A stretch of DNA of 64,000 nucleotides from Mercurialis annua (GCF_937616625.2 NC_065577.1:26177501-26241500); one strand, 5' to 3'; shown: positions 12,274-24,449, numbered from the stretch's first letter. Notes: a model not told the origin generated them from the letters alone. Numbers and translations: made by a program.

Positions 12274-12290
12274 TTCTCTCCTCCTTATTA
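12274..12290 (-). promoter_or_regulatory. polypurine tract of element D
   Basis: Minus strand AATAAGGAGGAGAGAA runs directly into the LTR start TGTGATACC. This is the plus-strand primer of reverse transcription and shows that the interior of D lies to the right. Confidence 0.8.
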
Positions 12291-14848
12291 AAATTCGTCC
12301 TTGAATTTTCATAATTACAATAATATTCTTATCCATCAAGTACTACACTCCTTAGCAGTTATTATACCTCTTGATAACAACTTTAAGCTTTATTTTTTTA
12401 CAAAGTTGTTACCAAATTGTAAGGTTTTGACAACCTCGTTTTCTGTGAATACCATATACTATCGCCTTTGCAATCAATTGTGTTCTTTGGAATTCCTCAT
12501 GTTGTCACTCCTTAACTGTTTTCTATTTACTCGCTAGAAGAAAAGTTCTTTAACTTACATCATTCAAATTACTTACTCAAAGTAATCGCCTCATTTATGA
12601 TATTACTTATCTCGATCCTCTCTTTACTGCGCCTACTTAACCATATAACCAATTATTTTCACTTACCTTGACTTTATGACAATCATATTATCATTGTCTC
12701 TCTTTTTGGTGATGCTAAATTTCACTCTAGTTGATCGTGGAGTGAAATGTACTATGTCCTCGTTAATTATCGCCGAACTTTCTTGGATGCCTTGCCAGTA
12801 GCATGATTTTATATCATGATTTAAACTGTTTATGAATCAACTAAAATCTAAGTGTTTCCTTATGCCAGACCATGTAACCATCATGACTATGAATATTCAA
12901 TCTTCGCATTATCATCGAGCATATCTTCATTCTCCTATATTATTGCTTTCATGTTCTTCTAATCCCATTATTTAATGACACTTTGCTTTATTTTTATCTA
13001 TTCCTCCAAGCTTGTATACTTCTATGGTGTTTGTTAAATAATTACGTTGAGATTCGCGAACAATCTTGTTTCGATCCTTGATAAAGTTCTTCAATTCAAA
13101 AAGGAATTAGACTTCACTAATTCAACCAGATTGTCCATTTAACTATCATCTTTGATAGACATTTTACCTTTTCTTCGTCCAACATTATTTATAAAAATTC
13201 ATTCTGGCTTTGGTCTTTTAATTCGGAGACACCTAATATTTTGCCTCATAGAAGTAAAGTCACTAGACTTCTGTAATAATTCTTCTCATCGTAAATAGTT
13301 TATGCATTCCTTCACAATAATAGTGTTCCTTTGTAGCTCTAACAATGCTCTCCATGTTCTCTTTTTACATCCTCTATTGATCTTCCTTGATTTATGCCTT
13401 ATCTCTCCTTTTGCTATGTATACCTTGATGATATCTACTTTAATAGTTTTGGAGAATTTCTCTTGTGGTTCCCTATAAAAATAAGTCCTTATGAATACTT
13501 TTATTTATGACTTGTCCTCGTCGTACTTGTTACATCGTTTCTTATTCCTTAGTTCCATTTATTAGCACCATCTTTCTTTTAATTTTTGCAACTTGCACCA
13601 TACACTTCCATTTTTTTCCTTAATCATATACTTCTTTATCGTTGCCTTTCATTCCATTTTTCATTATTGCACTTCAAATCGTTGGTAGGAATCTGGGAGT
13701 CGATCTTCTTGAATTACTTCGATGTTCTACGCATTTGTACTCACTTATGTACATGGAATGCATCTAATTCTAAGATTTATTCTGTCCGTAAAACTAATCC
13801 AGACTTCTTTCCAAAATTTATGTATGATCCAATTTGCTTATTACTGATTCTAGTCAAACGTAACATATCGCGTTTACTTGGAACATTCTAATTCACTTGT
13901 GTGAAACCTACGACAATCTTGTTGTCGACCTTAACAACATACTTTAAATCTTATGAAATTATCAATTCCTTCCATTGCACTAGTTACTTCTATATATACT
14001 TACCTTAATCTTTTCATTCGTCTCTTGAGACTGCCTGGGTCTTGAAACAGACGTCAATCTCTAAAACTTTGTTCTGTCAATCTCTAAAACAATTACGCAC
14101 TGATAATTAACGTCTTCGTGTTCCCTCTTCTTATCCGACAAATTTATGGACAATTAACAAACTTTTGACAATAATCCAAGAATAAATTATATCGTACTTT
14201 GATATATTTTTTCACGTACAGTCGATGCACTTACTAATTCAAAAGTTATATAATATTGAAATTATTTTGTCGCCTATTGATAGGATGTCTTCGTTTTGTT
14301 TTTAAGTATTCTTTGAATCTCGGCCAATGTCCTTTTATCACATCCTCTACCTCGATATCACAACCTTGACTACTCACTTTCTTTTTCAATAATCCATACT
14401 TTATTTACCTTTGCCATATATTGTTTCCCTTGCATCCAATGAGCGGTTTCCCTATCCCTACATACTTATTCCATCATAGTTTTTCTCATTCGTTATTGCT
14501 TCTCCTATCAAAATATTATAACTTTTATGCCTTTATTGATTCCTATATCTTTCTTCCTCGTTGAATCCAAACATAACGCAACTTTCCTTTGTATATCGTT
14601 TGCTTCACTTTCTTCGCTTGCATTAAGATATTCCTCCTCTTATCACAACATTCTTATCTGAACACCTTCGTCCTTAACATGTTATATATCTCAAAGATAA
14701 CTTACTTGGACTCCTTCCTCTATTCTAGTATACAAAATCCATAAATTATATATCTAGTACAATCTCTGTTATGAAATGAGTTCTAACCTTTCACATGCAG
14801 CTTTCACGTCCTCCTTTTTAGAGTTATTGTCAATATCTCATAGCTATC
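12291..14848 (-). other. decayed interior of element D
   Basis: Pyrimidine-rich on the plus strand, with no open frame above about 100 codons and no pol motif I can name. It is cut by element P; the sequence resumes at 33548-33781. Confidence 0.5.
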
Positions 14849-14853
14849 GTACT

Positions 14854-15010
14854 AGTAATACCCCGTAAGTTCAAGCATCGCTTAGTGCAACGTGTCTTGC
14901 AGAGAAGGACCGGAGTTGCAAAAAATATAAAATTATAGATATTAAAGAAAAGAGGATATCAGAGTAGGACGTTTGTGTTTATGGGTTTGAATAAGAAAAT
15001 TTGTATAACA
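14854..15010 (+). repeat. 5' LTR remnant of element P
   Basis: About 150 bp beginning TAATACCCCGTAAGTTCAAG match the first 150 bp of the P 3' LTR (15855 on). The rest of the 5' LTR is deleted. The five bases before it, GTACT (14849-14853), nearly match GCACT (33543-33547) after the 3' LTR, a degraded TSD. Confidence 0.65.
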
Positions 15011-15854
15011 AGTAGAAACAACAAGGATATGATCGAGATTTACAATAATAAAAAATTATTGGATGACTATACATGAAGAAAGAGGATCATAACAAAGGAA
15101 AAATGGACAAGAAGTACGAATGTTAATCATCAAGGGCAGGATGATCAACTATCAATGTATAGAGCGCAGCTAACATTTTATTTAAGATGCGGAAGTTGCG
15201 ACAGAAACTACACCAGTAGTGGTGTACCAAGTGTGATTAAGAGTATTGAAGAAATAAGAAAGGATCAAACGAAAGATCGAGTAAGTCCCGGTTAATGATG
15301 ACGAAGGAGAAGTCCCGATCATTTGACAATAGTGATAAACTCCCATTTCTGAAAGTACAATTTGAGTTATATGACGATGGTGAAGTGAAAACCCGATCAA
15401 TGACGACGATGGGAGAAATCCTGGTCATGCGATGCGGTGGTTACACATCCCTAATCACATTATGATGAAGTTTAAGGATTATATCGGAATAAAGATGTTA
15501 TATAAGACAATAAATCGATAGACCAGCAAAAGTTGCTAAATTAAAGTTGCAAGTTGGTATGAAGTTGCTAAGTCGAAGTTGATAAGTTTAACTGGTATCA
15601 AGTTGGTATAAAAATTCATAAGAAATAAAGTGGTAGACTCAACCCATAAAGTAAACAGTTGAATACATGAGATAATGGACAAATTTCAAAAAGGAAGATT
15701 CATCAAAGTTAATATCAAATCATTGTGATAAGAAGTATAAGAAGTGGAGTGCAATATTATGCGCCAATAGGTACCATGAGGGCAATAAAGTACAATTGTT
15801 ATAAAGGACAATAAGAGTATTGCTGACAATAAGAGTATTTATACGGGGGGAGAA
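15011..15854 (+). other. interior remnant and polypurine tract of element P
   Basis: About 840 bp without an open frame in the sense direction. It contains loosely repeated 'tgacgacgatgg' and 'aagttgctaag' blocks. It ends in GGGGGGAGAA (15845-15854), a polypurine tract abutting the LTR. All of gag and pol are missing. Confidence 0.65.
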
Positions 15855-16290
15855 TGTAATACCGCGTAAGTTCAAGCGTCGTTTAGTGCAATGTGTCCTG
15901 CAGAGAGGGACCAGAGTTGAAAAAATATGAATTATGGATATTAGAGTAGGACGTTTCTGTTTAAGGATTTGAATGAGAAAATTTGGATATCGGCTTTTGT
16001 AAAAGTAAGATATAATGTTATTAAAAGATATAAACGGAAGAATAAGGAAAAGTGAACTTTATGTCTCAGATTGGAATTTAGGTATTTTAACCGAGAATAA
16101 ATAAAAAGGGCTTAACATAATATAAATTAATAAGATGTCGGAGTAGTATTATTTATTGGATATGAAAAATAAATAAGTAATCGAGTAAAAACGGTTAAGT
16201 GATAATTGGACGAAAACGAGCAAAAGAAAAGGTAAAAGAGTTAATTGTTTGAGAGTAAAAGAGGAGGAACCAAAATGCACATTAGCCGTG

Positions 16291-16299
16291 ATATAAATA
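16291..16299 (+). promoter_or_regulatory. TATA box of LTR P
   Basis: ATATAAATA, 437 bp into the LTR, the expected U3 position. Confidence 0.5.
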
Positions 16300-16480
16300 G
16301 CTAGTATTATGAATTGAAATTCATAAAACTCATTTCAGACACATCAAAAACAAATTCATCTTCTTCATTCAACGTTCAATCTTCATAAGGCCAAGGCTTC
16401 TTCGTTTTACATCTAAATCAGACGATTCTTAGTGCGTTGGAAAGAGGGAAGGATCATCTACAATCTTAGAGCATCAATTC

Positions 16481-16489
16481 AAGGTAAGA
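16481..16489 (+). promoter_or_regulatory. splice-donor-like site in LTR P
   Basis: AAG|GTAAGA, 193 nt past the TATA box; a near-consensus plant donor. Confidence 0.5.
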
Positions 16490-16689
16490 ATCACTTCTTG
16501 GCTCCTGGAATTACGGTTTAGTTGTTGCCTAGGGTATAAGTTTAAGCGATTTTGATCGTTTATGTCGTAATCATGTCGTTTTAGCGTGTTTAAGGCATTT
16601 GATTATTAATTGGATGTGGGTTTTTAGTCTTGGATGAATTTCTACTATTTAAGGACCCTAGAGCACGTCGAAATGCTCGGAATTGAGTT

Positions 16690-16812
16690 TTCGGGGCTGT
16701 ACGCGAGTGTGAGGGCGCACAGCCCATGTGTGTGGGCGCACACTCTCTTTGAAAGAGAGTGTGTAGGGGCACGAAATTGTGTTCGGCCACACAGCACTGC
16801 CGTGAGGGCGCA
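16690..16812 (+). other. palindrome cassette of LTR P
   Basis: Repeated GGGCGCACA motifs plus perfect 12-bp arms CACACTCTCTTT (16739-16750) / AAAGAGAGTGTG (16752-16763). It lies at the same distance past the donor-like site as the cassette of LTR A. Confidence 0.7.
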
Positions 16813-17356
16813 GACCTAGTTTTGACCACGACAACCAGTTTGAAAATTAAAAAAGTTCAACAGTGAAACAAGAACCTTCCGAGGTGATAAACAAACATCG
16901 ATTGAATAGGTTTAAAGATTCTAATTCGATTTATAAGAGATTAGAAGTTCAAATTTTTAAGTTGATCAACTAGCATATCAACTAGGGTTTCATATGCCTA
17001 GATTGTATAGAATTGTTATATCAGTCTAGTCATAGACCTAAGGCATGACGACAGTTTGCGTTTACGATATTAAACGCATTCTGACTTTTTTTTTTGCAAC
17101 AGAGGATACGAGGACCTACCAGACCGACAAGGTTGCATATACGAGGGATCGATCGATCGACGAGTTATCGTATTAGCATTTGCGTATCGGTTTTTGTAAG
17201 TTTACATATTACTTTCATGTATTTTTATATAAATATGTTTTAGTATATGATATACTATATAAAAGCATCGTATACTATTGATTTTATCAAAATGCCTATT
17301 TTTGTGATTTTCCTAAAAGTACGAAAACTAGAGTAGTGATCCGAGGGAACGGGCTA

Positions 17357-17388
17357 CCTATTAGGCTTCAATAGGATTGTGTGATCAC
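17357..17388 (+). other. paired-dyad module, copy in LTR P
   Basis: Sense orientation: CCTATTA / CAATAGG (six of seven pairs), then GTGATCAC (17381-17388). Confidence 0.7.
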
Positions 17389-18104
17389 CAGTGACAGGTA
17401 AGTCTTAGATAATAGAGTAGACTAACTCTTCATATTAGATACGAGGTTGAACTCGGTGGAACTATCTCGGGACTTGTGTCTAGAGTTAACTCAGTGGAAC
17501 TATCTCGAGACTCATATCGATCATTTGGTTATAAGTAATGGCACTAGTTTAACTCGGTCAAACTATCCCAATATTGTATCACTTGGTATAGGTTAAACTC
17601 GGTCGAATTATCTCGGAACCTTACCAAAAGAACTGAGAAACTATTATTGTTCGTTACTACTATAAGTATACCTAGTTTAGGATCGTTTTAGGAATTGGGG
17701 TTTGGTTCGGATCTATTACCTATGTATGCTTATTATTATTTTGTTTTGATATGCAATGTTATTTTTTATAATACCTTAAGTAATTGTGGACTCACTCAGC
17801 ATAGTCTGATTCGTTGTTGTTTAAACATTTCAGGTACCTAGAGTCTGATAGGCAAGGCTTCCTGACCTATTTTGGGAAGTCTTCTTTTTGTCATGTTCAG
17901 TGCATGAAATTAGTTAGAAGATACAGTAGTTGATAGCCAGTCGTAGCCGTTACAGTATGGAGTTGTATATGTTTTGTTTTCTCTTCTGTCTTTGTATTTA
18001 TATTTTTGTAGGCTACGAGACTTAGTAGTTTTGCCATGTGCTATAGTTGATCATGTTTGCCTTGTAGTGTTATGCAAGTTTGTACATATGATGGTTTTGT
18101 ACGT

Positions 18105-20547
18105 TGTGAGCGCTTCGGGGTTCGGGGGGCCGCTCGCCCAAGGCTTATGGCTGACTTCTCGATATAGAAATGGTTCGAAAAATGGAGTCACCAACTAGTT
18201 TAACAAGGAAATGCCTTTTAACCGACTAGGTAACCTTCTTCACTTATGGGTATGATTACCGTGCATCGGACCATCGACTAGGGTTAGTGGACCTCCTCGG
18301 GACTCTTGTACTTGGCTTATCTGTTACCGGCTTTATTTATTGGACATATTTGTTTTATTCTCATCTCAATTTTATATGCAGTTCATGGGATATGAAAGTT
18401 GTAAATAAACATGTGTGAAAGCAGTAAACACGTCTGACGCGCATAGGACTCAATCTGGACTGGCATTTGAGGGAAGTAGTAGGTACTGCTAAACATACAT
18501 CTAACCCTAAAGGTTTTTAGCAAATAGCATAAGTCTAGCTGGTATGGATATTTTACAAAGCCTAAATCAGATATAAATGTATGATTGGTTGATTTTATTA
18601 GGTGAACTTGAAAAACATATATAACCATTACTACTTTTTGTGGTAGTCCTAAGATGTGTAAGTGACGGGCTGGAATTGCTTCATTTGGCTAACTTATGTG
18701 ATTAGTCCTTTAACGGGTTAATATTTATGTGCTTTTGTCTAGAGATAAACAATACTGGCATGCTCAGGGGTAGTTTGATATACATAAAAGGTTAGAGATA
18801 CTATTTAACCTCATTGACATTTGAGTGTCTGACACTCGCGCGGGTTTTGACTCTTAGTTTGGTCGAAACACGCTCTCGGTCAGAATGCAAGAGTTGTATG
18901 TCTTGTCGACCTGGTTCTACCGGTTTAATCCGTGGTTGATTCCGAGTTAGGGTGAACCCGAAATTGACTCTAGAAGTTGCTGGTTTGGTGGGCCTCAGGC
19001 TCGTGGGCCCGGTTTATACACTATATTATATTATTGGACTTATGAGTTTGTTTTACATCGGGTCTGACCCTCTACATTACAGAATATTAATCTACATTGA
19101 ATTATCTACGTTTGGGTTCAAACCGGACCTTATTCCGAGCCCGAAAACTCGTCTAGAAGTTTGGATCGAAGTTTTGAAGAACTGGGACTCCGGTTATGGG
19201 AAGCTGAGGATGAAGAACGCGGCGCCAATTTAAACTGTCGGCGCCGGTAGGTTATTTTGGCGGCGGCGCCACTTTATTCTGGCGACGCCGTCAGTTTCAG
19301 TGGCGGGCGGCGGCTGTTTATTAGCAGGTTTAGTAGCTTGTTTTGTTTTGCTTCATTCTCACTTGTCTCAACTCGGTTTTTCATGAAAAGGTAGTCAAAC
19401 CGCATAAAATCGAACAAGTAATTAAAATATGGAACTAAAGAGTGTCTGGAGCTGATCTAAATCTCAAAAATAATGAATTACAGCAACTTCGACATAGCTT
19501 TTTTCATGGAAAACAAGCTTAAAAACAAACTGAATATGCCTCTTAAGAGCTCTAATTAACTGGGTTTCTGGTTTTGAGTATATAAAACATATTAAATCAC
19601 TCTTTAACATGATTATTAATTGATTTCATGGCAATTTTGATTAATCTTCTAATGTAGTTAGTATGGCAACTTTGATGGAAAAATAACAAACAAGTTAAGC
19701 ATACATCCTACTTTAATCATGGCATATATAAATCAAAGGAACAAAATAGAGGGTCCTAAGAATTACCGGTCTTAGTTCTTGGCTCGTTTTATGGTAAAGT
19801 AGATGCGGGATCCAGCTTTGAATCTGATGATGGTGCTGCGTTCTTATAGAATTAACACATATTACTGTTTTAGGACTTGAAATCAGTGCGATTTAGTGTG
19901 TGTGTGGTGTGTGAATTTCGGCTATGGCTAGTCTAGGGGGGTGGTCAAATTTTGTTGTCTAATTTTCTAGGGTTTGTGTGCCACCCCTAGCCAAGCTAGT
20001 TTAAGGTTAAATTTTTAGTGATCAATTAGGTCTAGAGTAGGTTAAGTCCATTTACAGTTTTGTCCTGTTAGAGTTTGATTAGGGGTTTGTAAAAGTCTTA
20101 AGTGATATGTTTCTAAGATTAGGATTATTTTTTTAATTAATTAATTATATTTTTCCTTTTAATTTTCGGATTTTGACTTGCTAGCTAACTAAAAAGGTGT
20201 TAAAAGTCTATTTTGGTGTCTAAAAGTGTCAAAAAGGCTACTCAGACCCAAAAGTTTGTTATGGTCAATTTCAGTCCATAAAACTTGCAAATTGGCTCAT
20301 AAACTTCTAACATATTGCAATTAGTCCAATTTTTGGACTTAGACTACAATCTCTTTCGATTTTTATGGGCTATTTACAGCTAATTGCGTTTTAATCCTTC
20401 AAGTTTGCAGCTCTGCACATATTATGTTTGCTTGGAATCCAGTAAGAAAATTGATAGCTCGTCACCCAGACAAATTTCTCTGGATATCATCATTGGATGC
20501 TTCAATCCCTTATCACTTTTTACTTGTCCAGAAAATAGGTGTCTACA
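18105..20547 (-). repeat. 3' LTR of element L
   Basis: Plus strand TGTGAGCG...GGTGTCTACA; minus-strand start TGTAGACACC. It matches solo LTR N (2,441 bp) and the L 5' LTR. A GC-rich segment (19215-19320) contains three GGCGCC palindromes in otherwise AT-rich DNA. Confidence 0.92.
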
Positions 20548-20566
20548 GTTTGCCCCCTCTTTAACG
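20548..20566 (-). promoter_or_regulatory. polypurine tract of element L
   Basis: Minus strand AAAGAGGGGGCAAAC runs into the LTR start TGTAGACACC. Confidence 0.85.
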
Positions 20567-21215
20567 AGAATTAATGAAGTAGGTCAATTCTTGTTAAAGT
20601 AGAGACTTGTTGTTAAACAAGCGATAAGAATACTGCCCACCATTAGACGTACTCGCTCAACCGGTGGTATCGTAATGCCCTAGCCTGAGCATTACCCGTC
20701 GTGGTTCATGACTCTGACTTCATGCCTATGGTTATGGTATATTCCATATCTAGCCGGGAGTAGGTCTTCTCAGCTGCCATTGAGCCTGGACTGTCTGAGT
20801 ATGTGCCCCGTCGAATGGAGCTCTAAAATCTCAGTCGTCCTGAGAGTGATCTGATGGCTCGGACATTGGTAATTATCATGTCTTGACCTTCTTAGCTTTG
20901 TAGAAGGGACAACATCCCCTTGGCCGTCCCAAGGGATACTCAATTGAATAGGTTCCTGGATTCCATTAATTATTTTACAATTAACGGACATCGTTGTCTT
21001 TCTACCAGGCTTTGGCGTCTTTCTGCCATTTTCGGGGTCTTTCTACTAATCTTTGATGTTTTCTACCGTACGTTGGTTTTTTCTACCAGGATTTGGCGTC
21101 TTTCTTCCATCTATGGTGTTTCTCTACTGTATTTTGGCGTCTTTATGCCATCTGTGGAGCCTCGCTTTGTTGGTTGTTTGAATCCCGTCTTATGGGCAAT
21201 TTCTTCATCCTCTTG
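20567..21215. other. interior of L, spacer with short 'tctacc..ttggcgtctttctgcc' repeats
   Basis: No gene seen. Between about 21000 and 21150 a motif of about 30 bp ('tttggcgtctttctgcc') recurs four or five times with drift. Confidence 0.5.
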
Positions 21216-21600
21216 AGCTTGTTCTGATCCTCCGGGGCTTATTCTGATCCTCTAGGGCTTGTTCTGATCCTCTAGGGCTTGTCCTGATCCTCTAGGGCTT
21301 GTTCTGATCCTCCGGGGCTTATTCTGAACCTCTAGGGTTTGTTCTTATCCAATAGGGCTTCTTCTAATCCTCTGCGGCTTGTTTTGATTCTCTAGGGCTT
21401 AGTTTGATCCTTTGAGGCTTATTCTGATCCTCTAGGGCTTGTTGTCATCCTCTAGGGCTTGTTGTGATCCTCTAGGGTTATTTCTGATCCTCTGGGCTTA
21501 TTTTGATCTTCTAGGTCTTATTCTAATCGTCTGGGGCTTATTCTGATCCTCTAGACTTGTTCTGATCCTCTGGGGCTTATTCTGTCTGGATTCTTTTATA
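21216..21600. repeat. minisatellite, about 20-bp unit
   Basis: Around 18 units of CTGATCCTCTAGGGCTTGTT with substitutions. A related 'tcctctagggtgtctgtattttt' set of three units follows to about 21690. Tandem arrays between coding region and 3' LTR are typical of Tat-lineage elements. Confidence 0.9.
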
Positions 21601-21890
21601 TCCATCCTCTAGGGTGTCTGTATTTTTGGTTGTCCCTCCTCTAGGATGTCTGTATTTTTTGTTGCTCATCCTCTAGTATGTCTGTACTTTTGTCTGTCCA
21701 CTGGAGGCTTCTATGCTCTGCCTTCTTGCTTTATGTCTTCGGAGGCTCTTTTCTGGCATACCCTTTAAGAGTGTACCTTTTCTTCTTTTAGTGGCCTTGT
21801 ACCTTTTAAGAGATCCATCCCCTCATTTTTCATTTTTATTTCTCTCTCTTCCTTTTGTATTCTCTGAATTTGCAAATTTCTTTTTCTTTT

Positions 21891-22485
21891 AGTTTGGACT
21901 ATGGTGCCACCTTGGGACTTTAGGGAGACGTGCATTGATCGTGACCGGCAGGCTAACCAGCATGCTGCTTTACTGGAGGTGGGCAAGGAGATCCCACTTT
22001 TGTTGCGTATGGAGGGGCATTTGTGCGCCAAGAATTATCATGAGATGCATTTTTGCTGTTTAAAATATGTTCCATACTTCTTGGAACTTTGCCGATGCGC
22101 GTATCGGGTACGGTACTTTGCATGCTTTTGTTCATTCTCGGGTAGACGCTACGGATTTTGGCCGTCTTGCTAGCAGTATGTTTACTGTGATGAGGATCTA
22201 TGACAGCGTTTCTCTACGTGTGTTGCTGGGAACGTGGATGGATACCACCAATACTTTCCACTTACCGGTCAGGGAGCTGACGGTGACTCCTTAAGATTTT
22301 TTGTTGATCACGGGGATGGCTTAAGGAGGTCCTCCTGTGCATTTCGATGGCGGTTTGTCGTTTAATACTCAGAGAGATATGTACATTTTCTGGATGATGG
22401 GTTTCATGCCGAAGATGAAAGGTTGCAGTCTTCGTCATGCTGAGCTGTACGAGGACTTTTCGTATCCGGTTTTCTTCTGTTTCAG
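21891..22485 (+). pseudogene. antisense PMD gene, exon 1 region: plant mobile domain
   Basis: Plus strand, opposite to element L. A good acceptor (TTTCTTTTTCTTTTAG, ending 21890) precedes an ATG at 21901 starting MVPPWDF. The product resembles the plant mobile domain (PMD, 'aminotransferase-like') family: YVPYFLELC, then GTLHAFVHSRVDATDFGRLA, then the family's hallmark core WMDTTNTFHLP...ELTVTP, followed by DFLLITGM and GGPPVHFDGGLSF. PMD proteins occur as plant nuclear factors (MAIN/MAIL type) and as passengers in transposons. Breaks: one frameshift near 22065-22105 and in-frame stops at 22292 and 22322. The exon may end near 22462-22484, where a pyrimidine tract and TTTCAG form an acceptor for the next exon. 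I am fairly sure of the domain and less sure of exact exon limits. Confidence 0.7.
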
Positions 22486-22640
22486 ATATGGGCTATCCAG
22501 ATGGGTCTTCTTACTAGTTTTGGTTTATTTTTGGGGTTAGGATACCCCATGCATAGGTTCTAGGACTTTTCTCTTACATTGACGCAGAGTCAGGGAGCCG
22601 AGTGTAGAGCCCGGCTAAACGAGCTAGCATGGATAGATAG
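22486..22640 (+). pseudogene. antisense PMD gene, exon 2 region
   Basis: After the TTCTGTTTCAG acceptor (ending 22485) one frame reads IWAIQMGLLTSFGLFLGLGY, a stop, then LTLTQSQGAECRARLNEL, consistent with the helical part that follows the core in PMD proteins. A stop interrupts it near 22563 and the frame closes before 22670. The donor is not clear. Confidence 0.5.
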
Positions 22641-22712
22641 GAGTAGTAAACTCTATTCTTGAACTATTCTGAGTCTGGATTGCGGTATTAACCCGTGTTT
22701 TACTGGTTATAG

Positions 22713-23057
22713 GTGGATACTACTTGGAACACTCCACCTGGAGGTCGTTGGCCTCGGTGGGTATAGGGAGTTGTGGACAGGTCGGGTATGCGTTATCCAG
22801 GGGAGCATGTTCTCCATTGGTGGGGTGGCCCACGTGCTCGTATGGTCCTAGATGGGCCTCATTTTTCGATGTTTCGTAGCAGGGACATGGTATCGCCTTC
22901 TCTTCGACCGGATCTGAGGGGTTACCTGGCTACCAGTCTGGTATATATCCCTTAGTTGAGCTATTTAGACGACTTTGCGAGACATCATCTTCTAGAGAGG
23001 CTCCCATTAGATGGAGTGCATGTCGTTCAGGTTCAGCATGCGGCTGTTAAGCCACGT
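22713..23057 (+). pseudogene. antisense PMD gene, exon 3 region
   Basis: Acceptor TACTGGTTATAG ends at 22712. The frame reads DTTWNTPPGGRWPRW, a stop, then DRSGMRYPGEHVLHWWGG, RARMVLDGPHFSMF and PDLRGYLATSLVYIP, a stop, then LSYLDDFARHHLLERLPLDG. Between stops it is well conserved in character (many Trp, Pro and Gly). It ends at a donor GTATGT (23058). I do not recognise a named domain here; continuity with the PMD exon is inferred from strand, spacing and splice signals. Confidence 0.5.
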
Positions 23058-23131
23058 GTATGTGTTACTTTTCTGGTTTTCTTTTTATGGATATCTTCAT
23101 CTCCTTGAGTTCTTTTCTGATGTTCTCGCAG

Positions 23132-23363
23132 GGAGGTGGTAGATGTGGGGCTCGTACTGTCCGTGCTAGGGTAGACGTTCCTAGGTCCTCTAGTCGAGTC
23201 CCAGCTTGTAGGCGAGCTGGCGCTGCTGACATGGTTTCTAGTTCTTTGAGTCAAATGCCGAAGAGATCTTCGCGTTGCAATGGCGTGCGCGGGCCTTTGC
23301 ATGATTATATTCCCTTGTGCTACATAACGCATTCCTTTGCGCCTGCCGACGGTACCCACATAG
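23132..23363 (+). pseudogene. antisense PMD gene, exon 4 region
   Basis: A 74-bp intron (23058-23131, GTATGT...CTCGCAG) precedes it. The frame is open: an Arg/Ser-rich stretch (ARVDVPRSSSRVPACRRAGA), then SSSLSQMPKRSS and a segment ending HSFAPADGTHI. It ends at a TAG|GTGG donor (23364). The next intron (23364-23443) ends in TTCTCTGGTTTTCAG. Confidence 0.5.
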
Positions 23364-23443
23364 GTGGTTTTTTTTCTCTTCTGTGCTTTTCTTTGGACGG
23401 CTCATTTGCCCTTTTGGAATGAGAGACCTTCTCTGGTTTTCAG

Positions 23444-23535
23444 GTAGCGGTGTCTGACGTAGTTCAGTTAGCTTACGCTGCCTACTACTGGCGTGATATC
23501 TTGTGCACTATCTCTGCATAAATGAGGGAAAAACA
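23444..23535 (+). pseudogene. antisense PMD gene, exon 5 region
   Basis: Short exon after the CAG at 23441-23443: VAVSDVVQLAYAAYYWRDIL. The donor expected after ATGAGG reads GAAAAA here, whereas the second copy (24470) reads GTAAAA, so this copy appears to have lost its GT. Confidence 0.4.
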
Positions 23536-23612
23536 ATATACAATATTTCTATTCGAAATGTATGCATGCATGCAATCATATGGCTATGACGGCTCTCTGG
23601 TTTCTTCTATAG

Positions 23613-23894
23613 TTGTGCATTGACGATCTAGGGGAGCAGGTCCGTCTAACAGAGCTGGGTCCTGCTGACAGTGACATCCCTCCTGGGTTCCTTGGCTGTG
23701 GAGGTGGACTTTGTGCTGGTGATCGTGGGCGGAGAGCCCGTGGTAGCCAAGGATCTGACGTCCGAGTAGGTCGCGAAGACTTCGCCTCGTCTTCTGCTGG
23801 TGCGCAGACTGGCAGCTACGATGGTGACGCGCCCTCTAGGAACCGTTGTGGAGACTCAGAGACCCTGGAGCAGGATTTAGACTCTGATGATTAG
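23613..23894 (+). pseudogene. antisense PMD gene, last exon (first copy)
   Basis: Open for 93 codons after acceptor TTTCTTCTATAG to a TAG at 23892-23894. It reads CIDDLGEQVRLTELGPADSD, then a Gly/Arg-rich tract (FLGCGGGLCAGDRGRRARG) and an acidic end (ETLEQDLDSDD). A low-complexity basic then acidic tail is plausible for a nuclear protein. This exon and its preceding intron are repeated at 24450-24800. Confidence 0.55.
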
Positions 23895-23934
23895 GCTTGT
23901 ATTTTATGTTTTCTACATTTTGAATGCTTGTTGT

Positions 23935-24180
23935 CGGAGATTTGATGCCCCCTGTTCTTTGGCTGGTGGAGACATGATGCCCTCGGTTTTATGGCTGTTG
24001 GAGACTTGATGCCTCCTGTTCTTTGGCTGGTGGAGACATGATGCACCCGGTTCTCTAGCTTTTGGAGACTTGATGTCCCCTATTCTCTGGCTGGTGGAGA
24101 CATGATGCCCCCGATATTTATGGTTGTTGGAGAACTGACGTGCCCTATTTTTTGGCTGGTGGAGACTTGATATTTAATGC
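23935..24180. repeat. minisatellite, about 75-bp dimeric unit
   Basis: Alternating 'ctggtggagacatgatgcccc' and 'gttggagacttgatgcc' blocks, six to seven in all, between the two copies of the last exon. Confidence 0.85.
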
Positions 24181-24449
24181 TTGTTCTAGTGTCGGAGTAG
24201 GGTTGGCGCCGTGTCTTGATTCTAGGGTGAGATGGAGGTTTGGAGCCTGGTGTTTCTAAGGGTAGTTCCTTGCACGGTGGCCGTTGTCTGGCATCTAGAT
24301 TGTCTGCTATGGACCTTTTTAGGTGGTGTAGGGTTGGCGCATGCTGATCCTGTTGGTGGCTTTTGAAGATAGAGGGCTGGCGCCTGCTGGTTCTGGAATG
24401 GGATGGAGGCTGTGACCTGTTGTTCTTGGAGAGATCAGTTATGTACCAT
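24181..24449. other. spacer with degenerate repeats
   Basis: Motifs 'agggttggcgc' and 'tggaggtttggagcctg' recur; no gene on either strand. Confidence 0.4.

Larger units (their letters stand above)
15855..18104 (+). repeat. 3' LTR of element P, first part (continues 33307-33542)
   Basis: Starts TGTAATACCGCG after the polypurine tract. It continues across element L: the last five bases here, TACGT (18100-18104), are repeated at 33302-33306 after L. Joined length is 2,486 bp, like the S LTR. It holds a TATA box (16291), a donor-like site (16484), palindromes (16690-16812), 'actcggt..aactatctcggg' units and the paired-dyad module. Confidence 0.85.

Noticed and set aside
21216..21600. Possible CRISPR-like array
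   Set aside because: Units are contiguous without unique spacers, and this is plant nuclear DNA.
22773..22955. Independent small gene MDRSGMRYPG...
   Set aside because: It is the middle of exon 3 of the PMD pseudogene; the Met is internal after a stop.
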